Positions 7,661 to 16,415 of a stretch of 36,878 nucleotides of DNA are shown piece by piece (the first letter of the stretch is position 1; every line of letters starts with the position of its first letter). Under the pieces are notes generated by a model. It did no database searches and was not told where the DNA came from. It was given only the letters and a program-made list of their open reading frames with translations. The stretch lies in the NCBI GenBank assembly GCA_020446505.1, contig JAGREN010000055.1, positions 1-36,878 of the forward strand, read 5' to 3'. Origin of the DNA: Novosphingobium sp. Its GTDB lineage: Bacteria; Pseudomonadota; Alphaproteobacteria; Sphingomonadales; Sphingomonadaceae. Made by a program: the position numbers and the translations under genes.

Positions 7661-8620
7661 ATGAATGCGTCATTATCCGCCGAAAGGCCGCCCCTGCGCG
7701 TGCTGATCGCCGCTCCGCGCGGTTTTTGCGCCGGTGTGGAACGGGCAATCGAGATCGTTGAAAAGGCGCTCGTTCGCTATGGCCCGCCTGTCTATGTGCG
7801 CCACGAGATCGTTCACAACCGCTTCGTCGTGGACAGTCTCAAGGCCAAGGGCGCAGTGTTCGTCGAGGAACTGGACGAGGTGCCCGACGGTGCGCCGGTG
7901 ATCTTCAGCGCGCACGGCGTGCCCAAGTCGGTGCCGGCGGCTGCTACCGAGCGCGGGCTGGACTGGCTCGATGCCACCTGCCCGCTTGTCAGCAAGGTTC
8001 ATCGCGAGGCCGAGCGCCATATCGCGGCAGGTCGCCACATCCTGTTCGTCGGTCATGCCGGGCATCCCGAAGTGGTCGGCACCTTCGGCCAGGTTCCCGA
8101 AGGCACCATAACCCTGATCGAAACTCTGGACGACGTGGCCGCCCTGGACTTCGCCAGCGACGCGGCACTCGCCTATCTTACCCAGACCACGCTCTCGGTC
8201 GACGACACCGCAGCGATAATCGGCGCGATCAGCGACCGCTTTCCCCAAGTGGCTGGCCCGAAGGCCGAGGACATCTGCTACGCCACCTCGAACCGTCAGG
8301 ACGCAGTCAAGCGGATCGCGCCCGCAAGCGATCTCGTTCTGGTGATCGGCGCGCCCAACAGCTCCAATTCGCAGCGACTGGTGGAAGTGGCGCAGCGGGC
8401 AGGTACGCCCGCCCGGCTGATCCAGCGCGCCACCGAAATCCTGCCTGACTGGCTCGACGGCGTGCGAACGCTTGGCCTGTCCGCCGGTGCTTCCGCGCCC
8501 GAGCAACTGGTCCGCGAGGTTATCGACCATCTCGGACAATACCGCGAGGTCAGCGAGGAAGAGACGATCTCCGCTCGCGAGACGATCACGTTCAAGCTCC
8601 CGCGCCAGCTCACGGTCTAG
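7661..8620 (+). CDS. ispH: 4-hydroxy-3-methylbut-2-enyl diphosphate reductase
   Basis: IspH is the last enzyme of the MEP isoprenoid pathway, a cytoplasmic Fe-S enzyme making IPP and DMAPP. The 319-residue product has the cluster-ligand cysteines C23 ([10 protein letters not shown]), C107 (DATCPLV) and C206 ([11 protein letters not shown]), plus the conserved HEIVHN and SAHGVP blocks. ATG at 7661 is preferred over an in-frame GTG at 7631, because family homology starts soon after; neither has a good ribosome-binding site. It leads a run with thrB (four-base gap) and rnhA. Dependence on Fe-S clusters links it functionally, not by operon, to nfuA upstream. Confidence 0.95.
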   Translation: MNASLSAERPPLRVLIAAPRGFCAGVERAIEIVEKALVRYGPPVYVRHEIVHNRFVVDSLKAKGAVFVEELDEVPDGAPVIFSAHGVPKSVPAAATERGLDWLDATCPLVSKVHREAERHIAAGRHILFVGHAGHPEVVGTFGQVPEGTITLIETLDDVAALDFASDAALAYLTQTTLSVDDTAAIIGAISDRFPQVAGPKAEDICYATSNRQDAVKRIAPASDLVLVIGAPNSSNSQRLVEVAQRAGTPARLIQRATEILPDWLDGVRTLGLSAGASAPEQLVREVIDHLGQYREVSEEETISARETITFKLPRQLTV

Positions 8621-8624
8621 TCTC

Positions 8625-9635
8625 GTGGCGGTCTATACGAATATCGGCGCCGAACAGATGGCGCAGATCATTGCCGAGTTCGACGTCGGCGCACTGGTTT
8701 CGGCCAAGGGCATCGCCGAGGGCGTTTCCAACAGCAACTGGCTGGTCGAGACCGAAGGCACCGGAAGTCCTTCGCAGCGCTTCATCCTGACCGTGTACGA
8801 AAGCAGGACCGACATCGGCGACCTGCCCTTCTTCCTCGGCCTGCTCGATCACCTTGCCGACCATGGCTGCCCGGTGCCGCGCACGATCCATGACCGCGAC
8901 AACCGGCCTTTCCGCCTGCATGAAGGCAAGGCTCTGGCGCTGATCGAATTCCTGCCAGGCGTTTCGGTCAGCGAGCCCAGTGCGGCCCAGGCGCGCGCGG
9001 TCGGCGCGGCTCTCGCGCAGACCCATCTTGCCGCCGCAAGCTACGACGCGCACCGCGATAACGACATGGGGCTCGCCACCTGGCGCGCGCTGTTGACCGA
9101 TTGCGGCGAGGCCGGACTTGCCTCGATCAACCCCGATCTCGGACGGATCATCAACGAGGAACTGCCCTTTCTGGCCGACAACTGGCCTGCCGACTTGCCT
9201 CGGGGCGTGATCCACGCAGACCTGTTTCCCGACAACGTGCTGATGCGCGGCGACGATGTTGCAGGACTCATCGATTTCTACTTCGCCTGCAACGATCTGC
9301 TCGCCTACGACGTTGCCGTGACACATGCAGCATGGTGCTTCTCTTCCGACGGCAGGCGTTTCGACACGGCGCTGTCGCACGCGCTTCTCGAAGGTTACGA
9401 AAGTGTCCGGCCGCTGGCCGACGAGGAACGACGGGCGCTTCCCATTCTGGCACGCGGGGCGGCAATGCGCTTTATCGCCACGCGCGCCTATGATTGGCTG
9501 CATACGCCGGACGATGCGCTGGTGACGCGCAAGGATCCCCTGGCTTTCGCGCGAAGGCTGGCGTTCTATGCCGACCCGGCCAATTCCGGGATTTTCGCGG
9601 GCGGACCGGATGGCACACAGACGGAAACAGAATGA
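8625..9635 (+). CDS. thrB: Homoserine kinase, aminoglycoside-phosphotransferase-fold type
   Basis: The 336-residue protein phosphorylates homoserine in threonine biosynthesis. It belongs to the APH-fold homoserine kinases common in alphaproteobacteria, not the GHMP type. It shows the N-terminal [15 protein letters not shown]-like block (here [16 protein letters not shown]), the catalytic loop [12 protein letters not shown] and the metal-binding IDFYFACND. The start is GTG at 8625, four bases after the ispH stop codon; an upstream frame through ispH is a shadow. No strong ribosome-binding site is present, so coupling to ispH translation is likely. The end overlaps the rnhA ATG (ATGA). Confidence 0.93.
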   Translation: MAVYTNIGAEQMAQIIAEFDVGALVSAKGIAEGVSNSNWLVETEGTGSPSQRFILTVYESRTDIGDLPFFLGLLDHLADHGCPVPRTIHDRDNRPFRLHEGKALALIEFLPGVSVSEPSAAQARAVGAALAQTHLAAASYDAHRDNDMGLATWRALLTDCGEAGLASINPDLGRIINEELPFLADNWPADLPRGVIHADLFPDNVLMRGDDVAGLIDFYFACNDLLAYDVAVTHAAWCFSSDGRRFDTALSHALLEGYESVRPLADEERRALPILARGAAMRFIATRAYDWLHTPDDALVTRKDPLAFARRLAFYADPANSGIFAGGPDGTQTETE

Positions 9636-10072
9636 AGTCTATCGAGATATTCACTGATGGCGCCTGCAAGGGCAATCCCGGCCCCGGCGGTTGGGCCGCC
9701 CTGTTGCGCATGGGCAAGCACGAGAAGGAGCTGGTCGGCTCCGATCCGGACACCACCAATAACCGCATGGAAATGCTAGCGGTCATCAAGGCGCTTAACG
9801 CCCTGATCGAACCGTGCGCGATTACGCTGCACACCGACAGCCGCTACGTCATCGACGGCATGACCAAATGGGTCGAAGGCTGGCAGAAAAAAGGCTGGGT
9901 CAACGCCAGCAAGAAGCCGGTCAAGAACGCCGACCTGTGGCACGACCTGATCGAGGCGGCAGCGCGCCACTCGATCGCATGGGAATGGGTGCGCGGCCAC
10001 AACGGCCACCCGGAAAACGAACGGGTGGACAAGCTGGCCAGCGACGCCGCCAGTGCAGCGTCCCCGGCCTGA
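9632..10072 (+). CDS. rnhA: Ribonuclease HI
   Basis: The 146-residue enzyme cleaves the RNA strand of RNA-DNA hybrids. The four acidic catalytic residues are visible: D9 ([15 protein letters not shown]), E47 (NNRMEMLA), D69 (LHTDSRYV) and D133 (NERVDKLA), along with the basic-protrusion region (EGWQKKGW). The length is typical. The ATG at 9632 overlaps the thrB stop codon by ATGA, which fixes the start. The ispH-thrB-rnhA order was recalled as common in sphingomonads; no shared pathway is implied. Confidence 0.96.
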   Translation: MKSIEIFTDGACKGNPGPGGWAALLRMGKHEKELVGSDPDTTNNRMEMLAVIKALNALIEPCAITLHTDSRYVIDGMTKWVEGWQKKGWVNASKKPVKNADLWHDLIEAAARHSIAWEWVRGHNGHPENERVDKLASDAASAASPA

Positions 10073-10081
10073 CTAGCGCGT

Positions 10082-10264
10082 CTATTCTGCCGATTTGTCG
10101 ACGATTTCCGCGCCCGGTCCGTTCTTGAGGATCGACTGGATCGCGTTCTTGGCGCTGGCCTTGCTGGAATAGCCCTCGGTCCAGAACATCGTTTCCGAAT
10201 TGTGGCAGAAATAGGCGACGAATTCGCCCTTCTTGTTCTTCCTGATTTCGAAACGGTGAGCCAT
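10082..10264 (-). CDS. Small DUF1508 (YegP-like) protein
   Basis: The 60-residue protein is a single DUF1508 unit: FEIRKNKKGEFVAYF, then the helical SKASAKNAIQSILKN. E. coli YegP carries two copies of this unit. The function is unknown; a stress or envelope role has been suggested for the family. GGGAGA lies upstream of the ATG. It ends 9 bases from the convergent rnhA gene and is separated by 60 bases from the oxidoreductase gene upstream on the same side. Confidence 0.85.
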   Translation of the reverse strand: MAHRFEIRKNKKGEFVAYFCHNSETMFWTEGYSSKASAKNAIQSILKNGPGAEIVDKSAE

Positions 10265-10324
10265 TGCTTTCTATCTCCCAGGCGAATCGTTCAATAGCGC
10301 AGGCAGGCTATCGTCTTGGGAGCG

Positions 10325-11410
10325 TCACGCAAACCTGTTTGGCGAAAAAGGTTGCGGATTTACGGGCATTTGTCCCCCGCCGGTTAACAGCGCAGCGCCG
10401 ATCGTGGCGGCGGCAGGTGCAGTCTGGATGCCAAAGCCTCCCTGCCCCGCGAACCAGAAGAAGCGTGGCTCGGCGGGATCGAAGCCATAGACCGGCAGAC
10501 GATCCGGCGCGAAACTGCGCAATCCTGCCCAGCGATGAGTCACTCGCTCGATCTTCCAGTCGACCACATGGCCGAAACGTTCGATGGCAAGCGCCACGTC
10601 GATTTCCTCGGGCGCGGCGTCACATGGCGGGCTTTGCGTCTCGTCGTGCGGGCTGAGCCAGACGCCTCCTGCCTCGGGCTTGAAGTAGAACTTCTCGGCG
10701 ACGTCGAGCACCAGCGGCATGTCAGTCGGCGGAGCAGGCACGACGGCAAGTTGTGCGATGGTGCGGCGATAGGGTGTGATGCCAAGCGGTCGCACTCCTG
10801 CCGCGAGCGCGACTTCGTCGGCCCATGCTCCGGCAGCATTGACCAGCGCGTCGCAGGTCAGCCGCTCACCGCTGGCCAGTTCGACCGACCAGCCGGTGGC
10901 ATTCCGGCTTGCCGAGACAAGGCGGGCGCGGGTGCGCAGCTCGACACCGCCACGTTTCGCTTCGGACAGGTAATGCTGATGCAGGGCCGCGACGTCGATA
11001 TCGGCGCAGCTCGGCTCGTATGCACCGTGTGACCAGCCGGGACAGAGGCCGGGGACAAGCGCCTCAAGCCCGGCCCGGTCCAGTCGCTGGACTGCGACGC
11101 CAAGTGCCGAGAATTCGGCCGCAAAACGAGCGACATCTTCCGCCTGTTCGTCCCGCCCGACAGTCAAGGCGCCGCGCTGGCGCAGGAAACCGCCTTGGCG
11201 CAAAAACGGCCCCGATGCGGCGGTAAGCGGCTGAATCTGCGGCCCGCCATAGCTCTCTGTCCAGAAAGCAGCCGAACGCCCGGTGGAGTGATAACCGGGC
11301 GTGTCCTCGGCATCTAGCAAAACGACACGGCCCTGCCCGGCAATTCCTGCGGCAAGCGAAGCGCCGGCGATACCCGCGCCGACAATGGCAATGTCGAAAT
11401 GCTCGCTCAT
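10325..11410 (-). CDS. FAD-dependent oxidoreductase of the DAO (glycine/D-amino-acid oxidase) family
   Basis: The 361-residue protein has an N-terminal dinucleotide-binding motif (IAIVGAGIAGASLA, glycines at 11-16), the substrate-flavin segment STGRSAAFW near 40-50, and a C-terminal FWFAGQGGFGIQTAP block typical of DAO-family flavoproteins. No signal peptide is seen. The substrate cannot be read from the sequence; candidates are amino acids, sarcosine-like amines or 2-hydroxyacids (the family includes L-2-hydroxyglutarate oxidase). The ATG at 11410 overlaps the stop codon of the hydrolase gene by ATGA, so the two form an operon and may act in one catabolic or detoxification step. Confidence 0.88.
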   Translation of the reverse strand: MSEHFDIAIVGAGIAGASLAAGIAGQGRVVLLDAEDTPGYHSTGRSAAFWTESYGGPQIQPLTAASGPFLRQGGFLRQRGALTVGRDEQAEDVARFAAEFSALGVAVQRLDRAGLEALVPGLCPGWSHGAYEPSCADIDVAALHQHYLSEAKRGGVELRTRARLVSASRNATGWSVELASGERLTCDALVNAAGAWADEVALAAGVRPLGITPYRRTIAQLAVVPAPPTDMPLVLDVAEKFYFKPEAGGVWLSPHDETQSPPCDAAPEEIDVALAIERFGHVVDWKIERVTHRWAGLRSFAPDRLPVYGFDPAEPRFFWFAGQGGFGIQTAPAAATIGAALLTGGGQMPVNPQPFSPNRFA

Positions 11411-12345
11411 TTGCCTGCCGGTGCCGCGCCATCCAGAAAGGCATCGATATCGGCGAGCGCCGCCTCGCGAACCGCATCGCCTTCGCGCAGGATCTCGTGC
11501 CGCGCTTCCTTGCCGAACACGACAAGCCTGGCATTGGCCAGCCGATCGGCGACCTTGCGGGTCGCGCGCCAGGATACGAGCCGATCTGCGCTCGTCGCCA
11601 GTATCAGGACCGGGGTGCGCACTTTTTCGAGAACCGCGCGCGGCAGCACCTCGTTCATCGACGCATAGGAGCGTTCGATCCAGCCCCAGCTCGGCGGGCC
11701 AAGCGCCAGCTCCGGCCGCTCCACTCTCCACCAGGCCTCGTCGGCATAGCGTTCCTCATCGTGGGTCAGCAGGTGAAAGCGGTCACCCGGCACCTTGTCG
11801 GGCCGCTCCGCACCTTTCCACGCAGGCGTTGTCGCGCCGCGCATGGCGACCATGATCCTTGCGAACAGGTGCAGCGCCCAGCGCGGCAGCCATTCCGGTC
11901 GCAACCCGAACATCGGCGCGGAAAAGACCACGGCATCGGGCCTGACCAGTCCGTGAGCCAGAGCGCCGAGAGCGATCAGCCCGCCCATCGAATGCGCGAC
12001 CAGCACTTGCGGCCCCGCGGCGCTGGCCGACCAGTCGCGCCAGAACGCCTCCAGATCACCCTCCCATATGTGGTAATCCCTTATGTGCCCGGTGAAGCCG
12101 TCCGGCGTCATTCGCCCCGAAAATGCCTGCCCGCGCCAGTCGAGCGCGGTGATGCACCAGCCCTTGTCATGCCAGTGACTGATGGCGTCGAGCCACTTCT
12201 CGTAGAAGTCCCCCCGGCCGGGCAGGAACAGCAGCGAACCGCGCGATTGCGCCTCGCACGGCCAGTCGATCCTGCGGATTTCCTGCCCATCGGGCGCACG
12301 CCAGAAGGTTTCGCGCGCGCTATCGGGTATCGCGCGACGATCAAT
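11407..12345 (-). CDS. Alpha/beta hydrolase (lysophospholipase/monoacylglycerol-lipase-like) with no ordinary start codon
   Basis: Read from 12345 the frame gives 312 residues, the usual family length. Core elements are LLFLPGRGDFYEKW (about 38-51, oxyanion-hole region), ALDWRGQAFSGR (67-78), the nucleophile elbow AHSMGG with S119, a late aspartate in TSADRLVSW and a histidine in KEARHEIL. The elbow has alanine where GxSxG has glycine. The first in-frame ATG is at 12111, but starting there would remove the strands before the nucleophile. No ATG, GTG or TTG exists in frame between 12111 and the upstream stop at 12480; ATT at 12345 or CTG at 12447 would be needed, or a frameshift. It may therefore be damaged, misread by one base, or use a rare start. 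It overlaps the oxidoreductase gene. Confidence 0.75.
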   Translation of the reverse strand: MDRRAIPDSARETFWRAPDGQEIRRIDWPCEAQSRGSLLFLPGRGDFYEKWLDAISHWHDKGWCITALDWRGQAFSGRMTPDGFTGHIRDYHIWEGDLEAFWRDWSASAAGPQVLVAHSMGGLIALGALAHGLVRPDAVVFSAPMFGLRPEWLPRWALHLFARIMVAMRGATTPAWKGAERPDKVPGDRFHLLTHDEERYADEAWWRVERPELALGPPSWGWIERSYASMNEVLPRAVLEKVRTPVLILATSADRLVSWRATRKVADRLANARLVVFGKEARHEILREGDAVREAALADIDAFLDGAAPAGK

Positions 12346-12371
12346 CCCGACGCCAACGGCGGACTGCGCGT

Positions 12372-12422
12372 CTAAGTGGCTAATACCGGCCTCTCGTCGT
12401 TGGTTACTTTTTGGTAAGTCAT
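12372..12422 (-). other. Sixteen-codon upstream ORF before the hydrolase, with a Shine-Dalgarno-like GGAGGA
   Basis: ATG at 12422 reads 16 codons (beginning MTYQKVTNDE) to a TAG, preceded by GGAGGA 13 bases upstream, which is somewhat far. The hydrolase frame overlaps it in another phase. One extra A in its A5 run, or a -1 frameshift there, would join it to the hydrolase without a stop codon. It may be a leader peptide, the true gene start, or chance. Confidence 0.3.
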
Positions 12423-12461
12423 CACCGTTAGAGCTTCCTCCAATCAGGGGGAATTCTCGAA

Positions 12462-12950
12462 ATGCAGGGCGGTATCTTCACCTACGCATTGCTTGCGGCC
12501 TTGGCAACGGGGCTGCTGATAGCCGCGTTCACAGACCTGCGCCGCCGGGAAATCGACAACTGGCTCACGACCGCAATCGCGCTTGGCGCGCCGCTGTTCT
12601 GGCTTTCGAGCGGCCTCTCGTTCGAGGCTATGGGCATCCAGGTCGTTATCGCGCTCGCCACCTTCGCCGTCCTGTTCGTGCTGTTCGCACTGAACCTGAT
12701 GGGCGGCGGCGACGTGAAACTGCTGACCGCACTCTCGCTGTGGATCGCACCCTTGTGGTTCGCCCGCCTCATCATCGTCATGGCCTTGGTCGGCGGACTG
12801 CTGACGCTGGTGTTCGGCGCGATCCACCTGGCTCGCCGCAAACCGGGCAAGGTTGCAGTGCCTTATGGCATCGCAATTTCCGCCGCCGGCCTTTGGGTGC
12901 TCGTCAGTCAGCATCTCATACCACTGAAATCAGGAGGATTTTTCGGATGA
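12462..12950 (+). CDS. cpaA: Prepilin peptidase of the Flp/Tad pilus (A24 family)
   Basis: The 162-residue integral membrane protease cleaves the leader of Flp-type prepilins. It has the two catalytic aspartates of the A24 family: D25 (AFTDLRRREIDNW) and D84 (GGGDVKLL at 81-88). About four to six hydrophobic segments are visible. It lacks the N-terminal methylase domain of PilD, as usual for TadV/CpaA. GGGGA lies about ten bases before the ATG. It is the first gene of the pilus operon; its stop codon overlaps the ATG of a small ORF by ATGA. Confidence 0.93.
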   Translation: MQGGIFTYALLAALATGLLIAAFTDLRRREIDNWLTTAIALGAPLFWLSSGLSFEAMGIQVVIALATFAVLFVLFALNLMGGGDVKLLTALSLWIAPLWFARLIIVMALVGGLLTLVFGAIHLARRKPGKVAVPYGIAISAAGLWVLVSQHLIPLKSGGFFG

Positions 12951-13030
12951 ACCTGATTTTAACCAATCCAATGCAACTTCACGGTTCGAATACAGGGAAC
13001 CTTTCAGGGGGCTTCGAAAGCCATGGATAA
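12947..13030 (+). CDS. Candidate 27-residue small ORF bridging cpaA and cpaB
   Basis: ATG at 12947 overlaps the cpaA stop codon (ATGA). A perfect AGGAGG lies nine bases upstream, inside the last cpaA codons. The frame runs 27 codons (starting MNLILTNPMQLHGSN, then a glycine-rich end) to TAA at 13030, overlapping the cpaB start by eight bases. No pilin signature such as the Flp G-FE cleavage site is present. The strong site and the double overlap suggest it is translated, either as a small protein or as a coupling device that brings ribosomes to cpaB. Confidence 0.5.
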   Translation: MNLILTNPMQLHGSNTGNLSGGFESHG

Positions 13031-14060
13031 GAAGAAACTGCTGCTGCTGGTTGCCGCGCTACTCGTCGCGGTCGGAACGGCCTTCGCGGCGCGATCACTT
13101 TTCATGGGCGCTTCGACGCCCCAGGCGCAGGCCAAGGTCGAGCCGGCCGGACCGAAAGTCCTCGTCGCTCAGCGCGCCCTGCCTACCGGCACGATCATCA
13201 CGGCTGACTCGATCAATTTCGAGGACTGGCCCGAAGAGCTGGTCAAGGACGCCTACTTCATCGACGGCGAAGCCGACATGACCAAGCTGCTCGGCACTGT
13301 CGTCCGCTTCCCGATCACGGCAGGCCAGCCGGTTACCCAAGGCGCGCTCGTCGCTCCTGGCGACCGTGGCTTCCTTGCTGCGGCTCTCGGCCCCGGCATG
13401 CGCGCGGTCACCATCCCGGTTTCGGCCAAGACCGGCGTCGCCGGCTTCGTCTTCCCGGGCGACCGCGTCGACCTCGTCCTGACCCAGACGGTCAGCGGCG
13501 AAGGCCAGCCGCTCAAGGCTTCCGAAACGATCCTCAGCAACCTGCGCGTGCTCGCCACCGACCAGTCGACCGAATCGGAAACTGTCGAGGGCAAGACCGT
13601 GGTCCGCGCTTTCCGCACCGTCACGCTCGAAGTGACGCCGCGCATCGCCGAGAAGATCGCCGTTGCGCAGACCATCGGCTCGCTCAGCCTCTCGCTGCGC
13701 TCGCTGGCGGACAGCCAGGCCCAGCTTGAGCGCGTGATTGCCAGCGGCGACGTCAAGCTGCCTGCCGGTGCGACCAAGGAAGAAGAGGAACTGGCCATCC
13801 GTCAGGCGATGAACCGCCCGATCGACGGCAGCACGACCTATGTAACCGGTGGCGACGTCTCGCGCTTCCAGCGCCGCAGCAAGCCCGCGACTGGCGATGA
13901 AAAGGCTGCGCAGGCCGCCGCGATGATGACCCAGGCCGTCCAGGCCGCTGCAGCAGCCTCGGGCGTGCCGGCAGCAGCGCCGATGATACCGCGCGGACCG
14001 GTCGTCAACGTCACGCGTGGCAAGACCACGATGGCCGTGCCGGTCGGGGGAGCTCAGTGA
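13023..14060 (+). CDS. cpaB: Flp pilus assembly protein CpaB (RcpC family)
   Basis: The 345-residue protein has an N-terminal membrane anchor (about 5-25), an SAF-like domain (VLVAQRALPTGTIITADSI, about 46-64 onward) and an RcpC-type region with a FPGDRVDLVLT segment near 145. CpaB/RcpC is a periplasmic or outer-membrane-associated partner of the secretin. The C-terminal part is low in complexity and alanine-rich, typical of the family. It starts inside the end of the small ORF, and cpaC follows directly. Confidence 0.93.
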   Translation: MDKKKLLLLVAALLVAVGTAFAARSLFMGASTPQAQAKVEPAGPKVLVAQRALPTGTIITADSINFEDWPEELVKDAYFIDGEADMTKLLGTVVRFPITAGQPVTQGALVAPGDRGFLAAALGPGMRAVTIPVSAKTGVAGFVFPGDRVDLVLTQTVSGEGQPLKASETILSNLRVLATDQSTESETVEGKTVVRAFRTVTLEVTPRIAEKIAVAQTIGSLSLSLRSLADSQAQLERVIASGDVKLPAGATKEEEELAIRQAMNRPIDGSTTYVTGGDVSRFQRRSKPATGDEKAAQAAAMMTQAVQAAAAASGVPAAAPMIPRGPVVNVTRGKTTMAVPVGGAQ

Positions 14061-14124
14061 CATGACCATCCACGCGACCAACGCAACCAACGCCACGATT
14101 TCCAACGCCTCGGGGGGCAACACC

Positions 14125-15744
14125 ATGAAATCCCGCCTAGTCAAATCGATGCTGAGCGCTGCCTGCGCACTGGCACCCCTGGCGGTGTTCGCACCGGCCA
14201 CGGCCCAGGCCCAGTCGGTCATCAAGCCCGCCAACGACATCTCGCTGTCGATCGGCAACGGCCAGCTTGTCAGCGTGCCCGGCACCATGACCGACGTGTT
14301 CGTCGCCAATGAGGCCATCGCGGACGTTCAGGTCAAGTCGACCAACCAGTTCTACGTCTTCGGCAAGGGCGGCGGCACCACCACCATCTACGCCAGCAAT
14401 TCGCGTGGCGACATCATCTGGTCGGGCAACATCCGCGTCGGCTCCAACCTCGACAGCGTCGACTCGATGCTCTCGCTGGCGATGCCCGAAGCGCGCATCA
14501 GCGTCTCTACGATGGGCAGCGGCACCTTCCTGCTGACCGGCACGGTCAAGTCGCCTGAAGATGCCGCCGAAGCCGAACGCCTCGTCCAGGCCTATGTCGG
14601 CAAGGATGCGAACGTCATCAGCCGCCTTTCGATGGCGACCCCGCTGCAGGTGAACCTCCGCGTGCGCTTCGCCGAAGTCAGCCGCACGCTGGTGCGCGAG
14701 ATCGGCACCAACATCCTGACCAAGGATGCGACCGGTGGCATCCAGTTCGGCGTGGCCCGCGGCCGCACCGGCGCGACCACGATCTCGCCCTACAGCACGA
14801 CCGGCCTGCCGATGCTCGACGCGTCCGCGGTCTATGGTCTTCCGGCCGGAACGCTCTCGCTGCCGTTCAATCCGCAAACGGGCCAGTTCATCACAGGCGG
14901 CACGACCTACGGGTTCAAGGCGCTCGACGGCGCAACCACGCTGGGCCTCGCAGGCAAGCTTGCCGGCCTCGACATCTCCTCGGCGCTCGACCTTGGTGAG
15001 CGCGTCGGCCTCGTGACCACGCTGTCGCAACCGAACCTGACCGCGCTTTCGGGCGAATCGGCCGAGTTCCTTGCGGGCGGCGAATTCCCGATCCCGATCA
15101 GCCAGGGTCTGGGGGCGACGGCCATCGAATACCGCAAGTACGGTGTCAGCCTGACCTACACGCCGACCGTGCTTTCGAACGGACGCATCTCGATCCGCGT
15201 GCGGCCCGAAGTGTCCGAGCTTTCGAGCCAGGGTTCGGTGACGCTCAACGGCTTCCAGATCCCGGCTCTGACCATCCGTCGCGCCGAAACGACCATCGAG
15301 CTCGGCTCCGGCCAGAGCTTCATGATCGCGGGTCTGATGAGCAACTATTCGCAGAACAACATCGACAAGACCCCAGGCGCAGGCGACCTGCCGATCCTGG
15401 GATCGCTGTTCCGCTCGACCAACTACAAGCGTGGCGAGACGGAGCTGGTGATCGTTGTGACGCCTTACCTCGTCAAGCCGGTCAACGATGGCGACATCGT
15501 GCTGCCGACCGACGGCTACAGCGCGCCAAACGAGCTGCAGCGCCTGCTCGGCAATCAGGACACCGGCGGCCAGAAAGGCCCGCTGCGTCCCAAGCCCAGT
15601 GTCGCGCCCAGCGCGTCGGACTCGCCCAGCATCAGCGTGGCACCGCTGGACGAGGCGCCCAAGCAGGCCAAGGCCAGCAAATCTTCCAAGCGTGACCGGC
15701 GTGCGTCGAGCGACGCGGCCGCTCCCGGCTTCAGCCTGAACTGA
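14125..15744 (+). CDS. cpaC: Outer-membrane secretin of the Flp pilus (CpaC/RcpA)
   Basis: The 539-residue protein forms the pilus channel in the outer membrane. It has a signal peptide (MKSRLVKSML..., cleavage near AQAQS), a pilus-assembly N-terminal domain (about 35-105), a BON-like region, and the secretin domain with VGLVTTLSQPNLTALSG, the GGEFPIPI block and the C-terminal LGSLFRSTNYKRGETELVIVVTPYLV. The tail is serine- and lysine-rich. ATG at 14125 is chosen because it starts a standard signal peptide and has a G6 run seven bases upstream. An in-frame ATG at 14062, just after cpaB, would add 21 Asn/Thr/Ala-rich residues and is a real alternative, having GGGGGA upstream. Confidence 0.93.
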   Translation: MKSRLVKSMLSAACALAPLAVFAPATAQAQSVIKPANDISLSIGNGQLVSVPGTMTDVFVANEAIADVQVKSTNQFYVFGKGGGTTTIYASNSRGDIIWSGNIRVGSNLDSVDSMLSLAMPEARISVSTMGSGTFLLTGTVKSPEDAAEAERLVQAYVGKDANVISRLSMATPLQVNLRVRFAEVSRTLVREIGTNILTKDATGGIQFGVARGRTGATTISPYSTTGLPMLDASAVYGLPAGTLSLPFNPQTGQFITGGTTYGFKALDGATTLGLAGKLAGLDISSALDLGERVGLVTTLSQPNLTALSGESAEFLAGGEFPIPISQGLGATAIEYRKYGVSLTYTPTVLSNGRISIRVRPEVSELSSQGSVTLNGFQIPALTIRRAETTIELGSGQSFMIAGLMSNYSQNNIDKTPGAGDLPILGSLFRSTNYKRGETELVIVVTPYLVKPVNDGDIVLPTDGYSAPNELQRLLGNQDTGGQKGPLRPKPSVAPSASDSPSISVAPLDEAPKQAKASKSSKRDRRASSDAAAPGFSLN

Positions 15745-15758
15745 TCGAGGTGAGACCC

Positions 15759-16412
15759 ATGAAAGCCCTTGCATTCAAGCAGACGCACCGCGCGGCAACT
15801 CTCGCGATTGCGACCGCCGCCAGCCTCGTTCTCGCCGGTTGTGGCGGGATGCCCAGCAACCGCTCGCTCTACAGCGTGCACCAGCCGGTGGTCGAACGCG
15901 CAAACTACACGTTCGACGTCAACACCGGCGCTGGTGGCCTGAACTATTCGGAACAGAGCCGGCTTGCCGGCTGGTTCGAAGCGATGGACCTGCGCTACGG
16001 CGATCGCCTCTCGATCGACGATCCGCTGCGCAGTTCTTCCACCCGTGCGGCGGTTGAAGTCGTTGCCTCGCGCTATGGCGTGATGGTCAGCGACAATGCG
16101 CCCACGACTGCCGGCTTCGTCAACGCAGGCACCGCGCGCGTCATCATCACGCGTACGACTGCCTCGGTTCCGGGTTGCCCCGACTGGTCTGCCAAGTCCG
16201 ACGTCAACCTCGCGAACGCGACCAGCACCAATTACGGTTGCGCGACCAACAGCAATCTTGCCGCCATGATTTCCGATCCGGAAGACCTGGTCCACGGCTC
16301 GTCCAACGTCGGCAACACTGTCGTGATGAGCGCCAGCAAGGCGATCGTGACCTACCGCGAGAAGAAAGCGACGGGTGCCGAGAATCTCAAGAAGACCGGG
16401 ACGGAGAACTAA
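15759..16412 (+). CDS. cpaD: Flp pilus assembly lipoprotein CpaD
   Basis: The 217-residue protein has a lipoprotein signal peptide with lipobox VLAGC and cysteine near residue 28, so it is outer-membrane anchored on the periplasmic side. The body matches the CpaD family (YSEQSRLAGWF, then PDWSAKSD and NLAAMISDPEDLVHG). CpaD supports secretin assembly or localisation. ATG at 15759, behind a GAGGTGAG site, is preferred to GTG at 15750. The cpaE ATG lies three bases past its stop codon. Confidence 0.92.
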   Translation: MKALAFKQTHRAATLAIATAASLVLAGCGGMPSNRSLYSVHQPVVERANYTFDVNTGAGGLNYSEQSRLAGWFEAMDLRYGDRLSIDDPLRSSSTRAAVEVVASRYGVMVSDNAPTTAGFVNAGTARVIITRTTASVPGCPDWSAKSDVNLANATSTNYGCATNSNLAAMISDPEDLVHGSSNVGNTVVMSASKAIVTYREKKATGAENLKKTGTEN

Positions 16413-16415
16413 GTC

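Noticed and set aside
12108-12356. 82-codon minus-strand frame starting at a TTG near the hydrolase start
   Set aside because: The hydrolase family residues are in the other frame; this frame yields an Arg/Ser-rich sequence without homology.
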